From contig JADKAJ010000006.1 in the NCBI GenBank assembly GCA_016719165.1, positions 1 through 64,000 on the forward strand: DNA of 64,000 bases, given 5' to 3'. The first letter of the stretch is position 1. Every line of letters starts with the position of its first letter. The translations under genes and the position numbers were made by a program. Below, piece after piece: positions 54,168 to 63,800 of this stretch. Under the pieces are notes generated by a model. It made no database searches. It worked only from the letters and a program-made list of their open reading frames with translations, and was not told the DNA's origin. Origin of the DNA: Chitinophagaceae bacterium. Its GTDB lineage: Bacteria; Bacteroidota; Bacteroidia; Chitinophagales; Chitinophagaceae.

Positions 54168-55850
54168 ATGAAAAAGCTGATAGCTATTGCTATAGTATTT
54201 GCAAATCACCATTCACTTTCCACCATCCACTTACATGCACAGGTTGGCAAAGTAGGAATAAATACGAATACCCCACAAGCCATACTGCATGTAAAAGACA
54301 GTAGTGTATTATTTTCAGGTTTTGGGATAAATTTTCCTCCAGGCAACCCGCCTGTAAGTGGAGAGGGAGTTAGAATGATGTGGTATCCGGACAAAATTGC
54401 ATTCAGGACCGGATATGTTAGTGGCACGCAGTGGGATAAGAACAATATTGGTGATTTTTCAGTTGCATCCGGTTTCAACACAATGGCTTCTGGCAAAGTA
54501 GCTTCTGCGATTGGTGAAGGAACTGTTGCAAATGGCTATGGATCACTTTCTATTGGTATGTACAATGACCCTATAGTAAGTGTTCAGACAAGCCCTTTAA
54601 CCACAACACCTCTTTTTATCATAGGTAATGGTGCAGATGGAAGCCCTTCGAATGCAATGGTTGTAAGACGAAATGGTTTTGTGGGCATAGGAATTAACAA
54701 TCCACAGGATCTTCTTCATGTTATGCGTTCATCCTCTGGTGCCACACCAAATTTATATGCTTCCTTAATTCTCGAAGATGAAGGTAATAACTACATGCAT
54801 TTTTTGTCAGCTACCGGTGCTGAATCAGGTATTCTTCATGGACGGCCGGGTACTTCCATCCGGGGAGGTATAATCTTCGACAATCAATCCAATTTGCGAT
54901 TCAGAACAGGGGGTAATACTAACAGAATGACGATTGATAGCACAGGTTCAGTAGCCATCAATTCAAGTTTACCGGATGCAAGTGCAATATTCCAGGCAAA
55001 CAGCACTTCAAAGGGGGTATTGTTGCCAAGAATGACAACTACCCAGCGGGAATCTATTGAATCCCCAGCAAATGGGTTACTTACTTATGATAATAACACC
55101 AATTCATATTGGTATAACAGGAATGGCAACTGGACAGAAATGAATTCTCAATTCACAAGAATGCATGTAATAAAAAGCACTGGTGCACAAATCTTCACTG
55201 TCCCATCAGGTATTAATACTGTATTTGTAGAAATGTGGGGTGCAGGGGGTGCCGGAAAGTCAACAACAGTTTCAGATTTAGGAGGTAGTGTATTTCATAG
55301 TACCGGTGGTGGTGGTGGAGCAGGGGGCTATGCATCTTTTTATCTTGACGTAAGTACCGGTGGAAATATCAGTTTTAATATACCATCCGGATCCACCGGT
55401 GCCGGCACCAATGATATCATTTGTATCTATGGTGCAAAAACCCTCTCCTTTCAAAGTGGTGATGACGGAACAATTTCTGCACCGGGGGCTGGTGGAAATA
55501 ATGTAATTACAGCAAGCGGTTTTTCTGCTTCAGAGTATCTGTTTATAGCCGGAGAAAATGGAAAGAATATTGTAAACCATCATGAATTTTCAACTTTCTA
55601 CGGATTGGGCGCAATCTCTTATGAAATTCATTATGGCAATGGTGGTTCTCCAGCATTTTTTAATACCGGGGGTACAGGTGGCCAACGAACCGTATTTATT
55701 GCAAATGGCCAACCTGCTGTTTTTAGTGGGGATGTCTCTGAAATTGTAGCTACTCAACCAGGCGGAGGTGGTGCCGCTCCCCGAAATAATACACCCGGTA
55801 CTACTGTTAATGAATCCGGAGCCGCAGGAATGGTCATCATACGATATTAA
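54168..55850 (+). CDS. Secreted adhesin-like protein: YadA-head-like repeats and glycine-rich C-terminus
   Basis: 560 aa from the ATG at 54168 (an in-frame TTG at 54144 precedes the signal). Signal peptide, cleavage near LHAQ; then VGKVGINTNTPQAILHVKDS, a short run of trimeric-adhesin-head-like repeats (ASGFNTMASGKVASAIGEG), a second VGIGINNPQDLLHVMRSS unit near 170, a KGVLLPRMTTTQRESIESP linker near 285-305, and a glycine-rich sheet-like domain (WGAGGAGK, TGGGGGAGGYASF, ending GAAGMVIIRY) over about 340-560. The parts recall phage tail-fibre and trimeric adhesin modules used on Bacteroidota cell surfaces. No T9SS sorting domain is present. It follows the response regulator with a shared upstream element. 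Confidence 0.8.
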   Translation: MKKLIAIAIVFANHHSLSTIHLHAQVGKVGINTNTPQAILHVKDSSVLFSGFGINFPPGNPPVSGEGVRMMWYPDKIAFRTGYVSGTQWDKNNIGDFSVASGFNTMASGKVASAIGEGTVANGYGSLSIGMYNDPIVSVQTSPLTTTPLFIIGNGADGSPSNAMVVRRNGFVGIGINNPQDLLHVMRSSSGATPNLYASLILEDEGNNYMHFLSATGAESGILHGRPGTSIRGGIIFDNQSNLRFRTGGNTNRMTIDSTGSVAINSSLPDASAIFQANSTSKGVLLPRMTTTQRESIESPANGLLTYDNNTNSYWYNRNGNWTEMNSQFTRMHVIKSTGAQIFTVPSGINTVFVEMWGAGGAGKSTTVSDLGGSVFHSTGGGGGAGGYASFYLDVSTGGNISFNIPSGSTGAGTNDIICIYGAKTLSFQSGDDGTISAPGAGGNNVITASGFSASEYLFIAGENGKNIVNHHEFSTFYGLGAISYEIHYGNGGSPAFFNTGGTGGQRTVFIANGQPAVFSGDVSEIVATQPGGGGAAPRNNTPGTTVNESGAAGMVIIRY

Positions 55851-55873
55851 CAGTTGTACATACATCGTCAAAC

Positions 55874-55893
55874 TTCAATTTTTGTAAATTGAA
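55874..55893. repeat. 8-bp inverted repeat after the adhesin-like gene
   Basis: TTCAATTT, loop TTGT, AAATTGAA. It lies 23 bp after the stop; the lack of a T-run leaves its role as terminator or transcript-end hairpin uncertain. Confidence 0.35.
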
Positions 55894-55992
55894 CCATTTT
55901 GACACAGTAGCTTTTAGGGCTTAAATTACCAAGGTAAATCTGGTTTTCATTTGTAGTACACCTGTAATCAGTATTTCATTATTTTTACAGGG

Positions 55993-56697
55993 ATGGCTCT
56001 TCCTTTCTTCTATATACCTGCTTATTCAGCGGAGCAAAATAAAATTGTGTTGGATGCGGATACGTCTAAACATGTGGTGCAGGTGCTGCGGATGAAAACA
56101 GGGGAGCAACTGAACCTGACTGACGGCAAGGGAAGTTTACTGACTTGTGAAATTACCGATGCTCATAAGAAACATTGCACTGTAGAAGTAAGAGCTAAAA
56201 CCGAAAGCCCCAAACCCCATAAACAAGTATCAATCGCCATATCCTTGCTTAAAAATACCAATCGTTTTGAATGGTTTTTGGAAAAAGCAACGGAAATCGG
56301 CGTGAGTGAAATTATTCCGCTGATCTGTGAGCGAACAGAGAAAGAGAAATTCCGGTATGACCGGATGCAGGGGATTGTGATCAGTGCCATGCTGCAAAGT
56401 CAGCAGTGCTGGCTTCCTGTTTTGCAGGAGCCGGTTGAGTTTAATAAATTGGTAAACGAATCATCAGTGAAACAAAAGTTTATAGCCCATTGTGATGAAG
56501 CTTCTGTGAAAAATAATCTTCTCACTTTTCAGCCATTCAACTCTTCAGTCATTCTCATCGGTCCTGAAGGAGATTTTTCTCCTGCAGAAATCGAGCTTGC
56601 CTTACAAAACAATTTTACGCCTGTCAGTTTAGGTGGAACAAGGTTACGTACTGAAACGGCTGGGGTAGTGGCAGCAACTTTACTGTGCCAGGCCTGA
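55993..56697 (+). CDS. rsmE: 16S rRNA m3U1498 methyltransferase RsmE
   Basis: A 234-aa SPOUT-class enzyme. N-terminal PUA-like domain (about 1-70, DTSKHVVQVLRMKTGEQLNL), C-terminal trefoil-knot SAM site with LIGPEGDFSPAEIE near 189-202 and LGGTRLRTETAGVVA near 215-229. It methylates U1498 of 16S rRNA. It is a housekeeping gene set between two surface-protein genes; upstream spacer 142 bp. Confidence 0.94.
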   Translation: MALPFFYIPAYSAEQNKIVLDADTSKHVVQVLRMKTGEQLNLTDGKGSLLTCEITDAHKKHCTVEVRAKTESPKPHKQVSIAISLLKNTNRFEWFLEKATEIGVSEIIPLICERTEKEKFRYDRMQGIVISAMLQSQQCWLPVLQEPVEFNKLVNESSVKQKFIAHCDEASVKNNLLTFQPFNSSVILIGPEGDFSPAEIELALQNNFTPVSLGGTRLRTETAGVVAATLLCQA

Positions 56698-56734
56698 TAT
56701 CTCTTTTATTTCTCCGTCGAAACGTCCTGGTTTA

Positions 56735-56750
56735 TACCTGAATTCAGGTA
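56735..56750. promoter_or_regulatory. 16-bp perfect palindrome followed by GTTTTTTAG
   Basis: TACCTGAATTCAGGTA is its own reverse complement. A near copy (TACCTCCATTCAGGTA, 14 of 16 identical, again followed by TTTTTTAG) lies at 60741-60756, before another secreted-protein gene. Candidate operator for a LuxR/NarL-type regulator; it could also be the end of the rsmE transcript because of the T-run, but the recurrence favours a binding site. Confidence 0.5.
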
Positions 56751-56917
56751 GTTTTTTAGCTGGTAAATTCATTCATTGCAGGTATTTATTTTATACCCTC
56801 TTTTATTCATCTTTAGTTTACCAGTGATGACCTCTGTAGTCTTTTTTGTTTCATCGAAAAGAACAGCCCGTAATTTTTTTCCCGTTTCACTGCATTATAA
56901 AAACTAAAATCACCAGC

Positions 56918-57943
56918 ATGAAAGTTATAAAGTTAAACACCCGGAATTTCGTGTTACTCTTCACTGCTTTCTTTTATAATAGTATTTTGCAAGCTCAGGT
57001 CGGAATTGGAACAACAAATCCCGATACGTCAACTATACTGGATATACGATCTTCCACAAAAGGAGTGTTGATACCCCGGATGACAGAGCTTCAAAGAAGC
57101 AGAATAACTGAGACGGCAGATGGACTGTTGGTGCAGGACTTACATACCGGTAAAACCGTAACCAACAGAAATAATTACGGTCAATGGGGTATTGTTGATC
57201 CGGTTATTAATCAAAACGTAAACTTCACTGCTTTCTTTACAGCAGGGTCAGTACATGTTCTTAATTATGATCTTGGATCAGGTCATCAATGGACTACTTT
57301 TTCTTTATCTGGCCCATTGCAGGGTGTCTGTAGTGCTGATAATGTTATCATTTTTATAACACAAACACATGTAAATGCCATCTTTGAAGACGCCAATAAA
57401 GTTGTTCAACTCAGCTCCCAGGCACTTTCAGGCGGTCCGGTTGTGGATATGGGAATAACTACAAATGTTTCTAGTATTGCTGTACTTCTAAAAGGTAATA
57501 CCGCTTACAGGTTCAGGCTGTCGGGAGCCACCTGGTCTACCACAACTTTACCATCAACACCTGCAAACCTGAGGGTGTTAAAAGATCGTATCATTTTTAC
57601 CGCAGGTACATCAGTATTTTATGCGGATGGAAACGCTTTGCTGTCCCAGCCAATTTCGGGTAGCCGAGCTGCCATTTATGCAAATGCAGATGCGGCGATT
57701 ATACATACAACCACTAATCTATATTCATTTGTACCGCTTGCTATTGGGGGTATGGATGTACAAACAAATACATTGGCAACGGATGTTACAAATGTGTATG
57801 ATAATGGACAAAAGAACAGAATTGTTGTTCAGTCCGAAGATAAATTATGGGTGTTAAGGTATGACCCAAGTGTCGGTGGCCAATGGTCTTCAATAAATAT
57901 TACCGGGCCTGTAGATAAAGTGGTGGCTGCCGATAAATTTTAA
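56918..57943 (+). CDS. Secreted surface-protein-like gene product, function unknown
   Basis: 341 aa from the ATG at 56918; the longer frame to 56846 precedes the signal. Signal peptide, cleavage near LQAQ, then VGIGTTNPDTSTILDIRSST and KGVLIPRMTELQRSRITETADG, the same N-terminal modules as in the adhesin-like protein at 54.2 kb but joined directly. The remaining 240 residues form repeated beta units (SISAV-like strands such as VSSIAVLLKGNTAYRFRLSG), reminiscent of a propeller. No sorting domain is visible. A palindrome lies about 170 bp upstream. Confidence 0.75.
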   Translation: MKVIKLNTRNFVLLFTAFFYNSILQAQVGIGTTNPDTSTILDIRSSTKGVLIPRMTELQRSRITETADGLLVQDLHTGKTVTNRNNYGQWGIVDPVINQNVNFTAFFTAGSVHVLNYDLGSGHQWTTFSLSGPLQGVCSADNVIIFITQTHVNAIFEDANKVVQLSSQALSGGPVVDMGITTNVSSIAVLLKGNTAYRFRLSGATWSTTTLPSTPANLRVLKDRIIFTAGTSVFYADGNALLSQPISGSRAAIYANADAAIIHTTTNLYSFVPLAIGGMDVQTNTLATDVTNVYDNGQKNRIVVQSEDKLWVLRYDPSVGGQWSSINITGPVDKVVAADKF

Positions 57944-58014
57944 AGCGGTGTTGCCAAACGCAACTTTGTACGCATCTGATAAAAGTATAACGACCGGGAT
58001 TATTTCTAAAAGTA

Positions 58015-58647
58015 CTATATCAATTTATTCTCCCCGGCTACTTTCAGTAATTGCTGAACAGAATTTACATTTAGTTTTTGCATCAGGTTTTTACGGTGCG
58101 TTTCTACCGTTAAGGGGCTCAGAAATAATTTCTCTGCAATTTGTGGTCCGGTCAGCCCCTCATAAAGGAGTTTCAGAATTTCTTTTTCCCGCCGGGTCAG
58201 TACGAGTTTATTTTTCAAAGCATCCTTCAGGGAATGGAATTGCTCCAGTATTTTCTGGTTGGCAGCTTTGCTCAGGAAGATTCTTCCGTTCATTACTTCA
58301 TCAATGGCAGTGATCAGTTCTTCCCGTTCCATATTTTTCAGCAGGTAACCATTGCCGCCATTAGCCAGCAGTTGGGTTATAATGCCAGCTTCATTGGTAG
58401 AGGTAAGCCCGATGATCTTTGTTTGTTTATTCTTTTTCCGGATCAGGGTGCACAGTTCCAGTCCGTCAATATCCGGGAGGCTGATGTCCAATAAAATAAC
58501 ATCCGGGCTGGTTTTTTCCAGGAAAACCAATGCTTCTTTTCCTGTTTTACAGACCGTTAGAATCTGCAGGTGTGTTATCTCTTTTACCATCATCGAAATG
58601 CCATCGCCAACCAGCGGATGATCATCGATTACAAGGATTGAAATCAT
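58015..58647 (-). CDS. NarL/FixJ-family response regulator (second system)
   Basis: A 210-aa regulator. Receiver with Asp8/Asp9 pocket, phospho-site Asp54 (ILLDISLPDIDG), Thr/Ser near GLTSTNEAG and Lys in YLLKN; LuxR HTH at about 145-205 (LTRREKEILKLLYEGLTGPQ, then IAEKLFLSPLTVETHRKNLM). It follows the TPR kinase with a 46-bp gap on the same strand. Its target is not shown by sequence; the palindrome at 56735 and 60741 is a candidate site. Confidence 0.94.
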   Translation of the reverse strand: MISILVIDDHPLVGDGISMMVKEITHLQILTVCKTGKEALVFLEKTSPDVILLDISLPDIDGLELCTLIRKKNKQTKIIGLTSTNEAGIITQLLANGGNGYLLKNMEREELITAIDEVMNGRIFLSKAANQKILEQFHSLKDALKNKLVLTRREKEILKLLYEGLTGPQIAEKLFLSPLTVETHRKNLMQKLNVNSVQQLLKVAGENKLI

Positions 58648-58693
58648 AAAAACGAAATCTGTTTATTATTGAAAATACAAAAGCCGGCTTAGT

Positions 58694-60703
58694 TTATTCA
58701 TTAATTAAAAAATCCATCATTACCGTGGTGCCTATTTCTTGTTGTGAATCAATGGATAGCTTCCCGTTCAGGTAGCTAACCCTGCTTTCTACCGAACTAA
58801 GCCCGGCATGCGTTTTACCATCTGTTTCTGACAGGTTGAACCCACGGCCATTATCTTCTACGGTTACACTCAGCCGGTTGCCATCCCGGTTGAACTGGAT
58901 AATGGCTTCGGTGGCGTGGGAATGCTTAATGATATTATTGAGCAGCTCCTGCATGATACGGAATAACATTACTTCGGTAGATGAGTTCAGCCGTTTATCC
59001 ATCCCATAGGACTGCATCGATACATTCAGGAGTTTTCCTGCGCTGATACTGTTGCAGAGTTCCTGTGTGGCCTGCACCAGTCCGAGTTTGATCAGTACTT
59101 CCGGCATCATATTGTGTGCAACCCGGCGGACTTCTTCAGAGGCAGTATTCACCATCTCATAACTTTTGGTAAACAACGGGTCCTGTTGTAATTCTTTTCT
59201 TTCATGCTGCAGGGTACTGAAAAGCATTTTTATGGTGGAGAATAAACCGCCCAGTCCGTCATGCAGGTCTTTTGCGATCCGGGTTCGTTCTGTTTCCTGC
59301 CCGTTGATCATGGATTGCAGGGAAACTACCTGCTGTTGCCGCTCCAAAAATCTTATTTGTTCCTCCTGCAGGACCTTATCTTTTTCGGCAATGATATTTT
59401 TTTGCCGGCTGTTCCTGTACAGCATTCCTAAAAATAATACCAGGATTGCTGAGCCGGCACCACCGATCAGCAATAGCCGGTTACGTTTTACTACTGCCAG
59501 TTCCTTTTCTGTATTAGAGAGCTGCAGGGAAGCTATTTCTTTTTTATTTTTTTCCTGTTTGTACTTCGCTTCCAGGTTAAGAATATTATTCTTTGTTTCG
59601 ATATTCGAGGCACTGTCTGTGTATGACTTATTCAGCTCTGCATACCGGTATGCTTTTCTGAAATCTTGTTTCTGCACTGCTATTTCCTTTAGTGTATTAT
59701 AAGTACTGGCGGCCACTTTATATTGTTTTAGTTTTATTGCAGTGGTATTGCTTTCCAGCGCATATTGTTCTGCAGCTGTTGTATTACCCAGTTTAAGATA
59801 GATTCGGGCTACATTAGCACCGACTTCCGCTTCCAGGTATTCGTTATTTACACTGTCTGCAATTGCATAGGCTTTCAGGTAGGCTTTTAAAGAAGCCTGG
59901 TAATCCCTGGCTATATCGTAATAATGGCCTTCAGAATTCAGAACAAGGGTGTTTACCTGTACGTTGTTTATGTTGGCATTTAGCTGAATGGCCGTGTCAA
60001 GATGAAGTTTGTTAAGGCTGGTATTGTTGAGCTTAAGATAGGCATCTGAAATGTCCAGGTGAAGCATTACGGAATAGCGGTCTTCGTCAGGATAATTCTT
60101 AATCAATAATGCTTTTTTTGCGTATTCAATCCCTTTTTCAAATTGGTTCTCGGCTATAAGATTATTACCGATTTTGCCATATGCCTGTGGAAGTAAAATT
60201 CGTATCCCCGGGTTATCAGAACTTTCAATGATACGAACTGCCTCCATGAGCTGTTCCACTGCGCCGGAATAATCAGATTGATAAGTGGAGAGCAGTGCAT
60301 TGGCAAAAATAGTGTGTACCAGTACTGCCGTATCCCCTGTCTCTGTTACAAGGGCTACTCCTTCGTCGAGAAATAAACGGGCACTGTCATACCGGGTGAG
60401 GTTAGTATAGATAATACCCGCATTGTATAATATCCTGCTTAATCTTTTTTTCTCATTTAGTTTCCTGGCCACCGGGATGGATAATAATACATATTGGCGG
60501 GCGGAGTCATATTGTCCGTTGTTGAAATAATATCGTTGAATTTCAGTATAGGCTTTTACGGTATTGCTATCAGGGTTATCTTTTTTTATGATGGAAAGCA
60601 GGCTGTCCATCTTTTCCTTTCTCATGGGTTGAGCAGTGGTATAAAAGCTTACTGTGCAAAGCAGAATAAAAGTCAGCAATAGCAGCCGTATTGTATGGGT
60701 CAT
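58694..60703 (-). CDS. TPR sensor histidine kinase (HisKA_3 type)
   Basis: A 669-aa sensor. Signal peptide (cleavage near TTAQ), six or more TPR-like helical repeats over about 40-380 (ARQYVLLSIPVARKLNEKKR, QFEKGIEYAKKALLIK), a membrane segment near 408-427 (LLLIGGAGSAILVLFLGML), a coiled coil, HisKA_3 with His481 in RIAKDLHDGLGGLF, and HATPase with VEDNGRGFNL. The TPR part is on the periplasmic side, so it may sense a peptide or protein partner. First gene of the second two-component operon, divergent from the partial secreted protein at 60.8 kb. Confidence 0.94.
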   Translation of the reverse strand: MTHTIRLLLLTFILLCTVSFYTTAQPMRKEKMDSLLSIIKKDNPDSNTVKAYTEIQRYYFNNGQYDSARQYVLLSIPVARKLNEKKRLSRILYNAGIIYTNLTRYDSARLFLDEGVALVTETGDTAVLVHTIFANALLSTYQSDYSGAVEQLMEAVRIIESSDNPGIRILLPQAYGKIGNNLIAENQFEKGIEYAKKALLIKNYPDEDRYSVMLHLDISDAYLKLNNTSLNKLHLDTAIQLNANINNVQVNTLVLNSEGHYYDIARDYQASLKAYLKAYAIADSVNNEYLEAEVGANVARIYLKLGNTTAAEQYALESNTTAIKLKQYKVAASTYNTLKEIAVQKQDFRKAYRYAELNKSYTDSASNIETKNNILNLEAKYKQEKNKKEIASLQLSNTEKELAVVKRNRLLLIGGAGSAILVLFLGMLYRNSRQKNIIAEKDKVLQEEQIRFLERQQQVVSLQSMINGQETERTRIAKDLHDGLGGLFSTIKMLFSTLQHERKELQQDPLFTKSYEMVNTASEEVRRVAHNMMPEVLIKLGLVQATQELCNSISAGKLLNVSMQSYGMDKRLNSSTEVMLFRIMQELLNNIIKHSHATEAIIQFNRDGNRLSVTVEDNGRGFNLSETDGKTHAGLSSVESRVSYLNGKLSIDSQQEIGTTVMMDFLINE

Positions 60704-60740
60704 AATTTTTTCAAATTACAATTTAATACGTCATTGTATC

Positions 60741-60756
60741 TACCTCCATTCAGGTA
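60741..60756. promoter_or_regulatory. Near copy of the 16-bp palindrome, followed by TTTTTTAG
   Basis: TACCTCCATTCAGGTA differs from the perfect palindrome at 56735 at two positions. It lies in the 134-bp divergent spacer between the TPR kinase gene and the secreted-protein gene at 60838, so it could serve either or both. Confidence 0.5.
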
Positions 60757-60837
60757 TTTTTTAGTACTTAAAATTGATGAATTACGGGTATTGGCCAGCA
60801 GCATTGTAAACCGGATTTTTATATAAATTATATACTG

Positions 60838-63800
60838 ATGAAAAAGGTTTTATTTACTGCTGTTTTTCTGTTTATTGCCTCAATAGCTTTTTCACAATCT
60901 GTAAAATGGCTCAATTCATCAGGTGGCTCTGGTAGCCCGCAAATTCGGGATTTAGCGGTTGATCAGGCAGGGTTTATATATGCCGTGGGATCGTTTAATG
61001 CGAATATGTCTGTCCATGGAAATGCTGTTAATACCCAGGGAGGGTTTGACGTCTTTATAACTAAATTTGATCCTAATGGGAACTTTATATGGATAAAGAC
61101 TATCAGTGGCGGCAGTAATGATTTTGGTTATGAAATTGAAACAGATCAGCAGGATAATGTGTATGTTTCTGTTTTCTGCCAAAGTTCACCTTTGCAGGTA
61201 TCTGATTCATTATTGTCTTCTTCGGTATCAGGCATACTGCGTTTTGATTCTTCCGGAAGTTTTGAAGCAGTATTGACAACAGGCATGAGTGTATTCAATA
61301 TGAAATGCTATCAGGGCTCAATCTATGCCCGCAGTCAAGTGAATACACTTTTTAAATTTAATTTAGATGGTGGTCTTATCTGGAGTAAGCCAATCTCAGG
61401 GAGTATTACCCCCAACAATGTAATTCTAACATCTCCAGAAACAAGCCTGGAGATAACTCCGCATGGAAATATTATATTCTCACAGAACTGCACCGGAAAT
61501 TATACCTATGATGGCGTAACGGTCAATAGCGGAAGCGGTACTTTTGCAATTGCAACTTTGATTGATACCAACTCAAATCTTATACGAAATTATGCCTGGG
61601 GAATGAATGAAGGGTCTACTATCCGGCCGAGGTCAGCGATCGTGGATGCCAATCATAATGTTTACATGGCGGTTAATTTTCCTTCCAGCTATACGAACAC
61701 TTTTGGCAGCAGTACCATTTTACACTTACTCAATGGTTCTGCTTTTCATGCTCTCTTGAAGTTCGATTCACAGGCTGCCCCTGTTTGGGCGTATAATATC
61801 AGCTGCGCCAACAGTACCAACAACTTTTTTGATCTTTCACTTGACAACAATGGAAATATTGCTATGCTGGGTATGTATACTGATATAACTACACTTGGTT
61901 CTATTAGTTTTCCCACTAACAGCTTTAACGGAAATATTTTTACCGCCACGATTTCTCCCGAAGGAACACTTTTAACAGGCATGGGTTTAGGCACCAATAA
62001 TACAACAGACAGGGCAAATGATCTGGAGTTACTGGCTGATGGAGCTTTTGCTTTAGGAGGGATGACTGGAACCGGCGTCGCTCCCGTAAAGTTTGGATGT
62101 ATCAATTCGGTAACGCCTGGTTTCCTCGTGTTGAAATACAACTATGAAACACCGCCTTTGCCCGATGTAAGTTTTACGCAGCTCCGTGAACAACGGAAAG
62201 TCTTTTTTTCTTCCACGGTTAGTAATACCAGTAATGTTTTATGGGAATTTGGAGACGGTGCTACCAGCACACAACGAAATCCTGTGCACACTTATACTAC
62301 GCCAGGGAATTTTAATGTTCGTCTAATTGGTCAAAATAGTTGTGGAGCAGATACAACTACATCACAGATATTGTACAAAGGCATACAGAAAATACTGCCA
62401 GGGAAGATTGCAAACAGCCGATTTCAGATAGTGATCGCAAAGGGCGGCTTTCCTTTTGCTACTGCACAAATGGTTCTTAAAAAAGGTACGCATACCATAC
62501 TTGCAGAATCAACGGCTGTGAATGACAGTGGTATGGTTCAAGGTAGTTTCCTGCTGCAAAATGAACCCCTGGGTATGTATGACGTTATCATCAACTCGGG
62601 TTCTTTCACGGATACGCTGGTAAACAGCCTGGAGATGGAACCTGTCCGGAATGATTCACTTACAATTCAGGTTTCAGGACCTTCACGGAGGCTCATCAAC
62701 CGGTTTCAACCATACCAGGTAACCATAACTAATCCGAGTAATGTCAATTATTTCGGGGTGCCAGTGCTCATTGCAATGAATCCGAATAATGAAATTGCCA
62801 GGTTGTCAAACCGGGTGATTTCTGATTCACTTAGCCAATTGATGCGGGACAGTGCATTTGTACATGATTTTTACATGGCGTATGACTCAGCCAGTAGCGA
62901 TTCTATGTGGCTCGGGATGTTTCTCATTCCAGTGGTGGCGGCTCAGTGTACAGAAACGATTGAGTTTTATATGCGTGGTACAACACTGGGGGATAAGTTG
63001 CTAGTGGCTTCGCTTTTAAGACCCTGGTATGATTCGGCACAGCTTGTGCAACTGGGATTAAATCGGACTGAGACATCCTGCGATTTCTTGGGTGACGGAA
63101 TGAATTGCATTTTGGATATTTTAGGGCAGTTCCCCGGAGCCAGTTGCCTGGTTAGTGCAGGAAGCTTGGGTTGTGCCTTAGGAAATCTGGGAAGAGATGC
63201 TGTAGGAAACCGCAACCGGGGTGGGGACGGGAAAAAGTATATAGCGGATGTTTTCAACGTCATGGCAGATGCTGCCAGCACTATCTTCTGTTCAACAGGA
63301 GGTATCATGAAGTCGAAGGCTAAGCTGGTAGCGGAAGATGCTGTCTCGGAATGGACCGGTGAATTACTCGGTATTACAGCTTCATTTCTAAATGGGGAGA
63401 TGCCAAATAATCCTTTTTTAAAACTTACGGCAATTCCTGTTACCATACCCGGCAGCTGTTTTACAGCTTTTGCTAGTCCTCCAAAAAGTATTGAACGATT
63501 CTTTATAAAGGATGTCTCTTCTATGGACCCCAATGATAAGACCGGTCCGCTTGGAATTACAACGGATAATTTTATTGATAAAGAAAGTACTCTGCAGTAC
63601 CTGATCCGGTTTGAAAATATCAGCACTGCTACTGCACCAGCATCGGAAGTACGGATCATTGATACCCTTGACAACAACTTTTTTGAATTGTCAACCCTAC
63701 GCTTTACCGGGTTTGGTTTTGCCGATTCTACCTACCAGGTATTAGGCGGAAGCGAAAGTTATGTCCAGGAGATCGATCTCCGGCCGGCTAAAAATACCAT

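Noticed and set aside
54168..57943. Tail-fibre-like proteins as a sign of a prophage
   Set aside because: No capsid, terminase, portal, integrase or lysis gene is nearby, and both proteins have signal peptides; such modules are common on Bacteroidota cell surfaces.
58141..58494. Open frame on the plus strand across the second response regulator
   Set aside because: The minus-strand receiver and LuxR HTH are intact with all key residues; the plus frame has no resemblance to any family.
62967..63677. Open frame of 236 codons on the minus strand at the right end
   Set aside because: It is antisense to the long open frame that starts at 60838 with a signal peptide and known domains.
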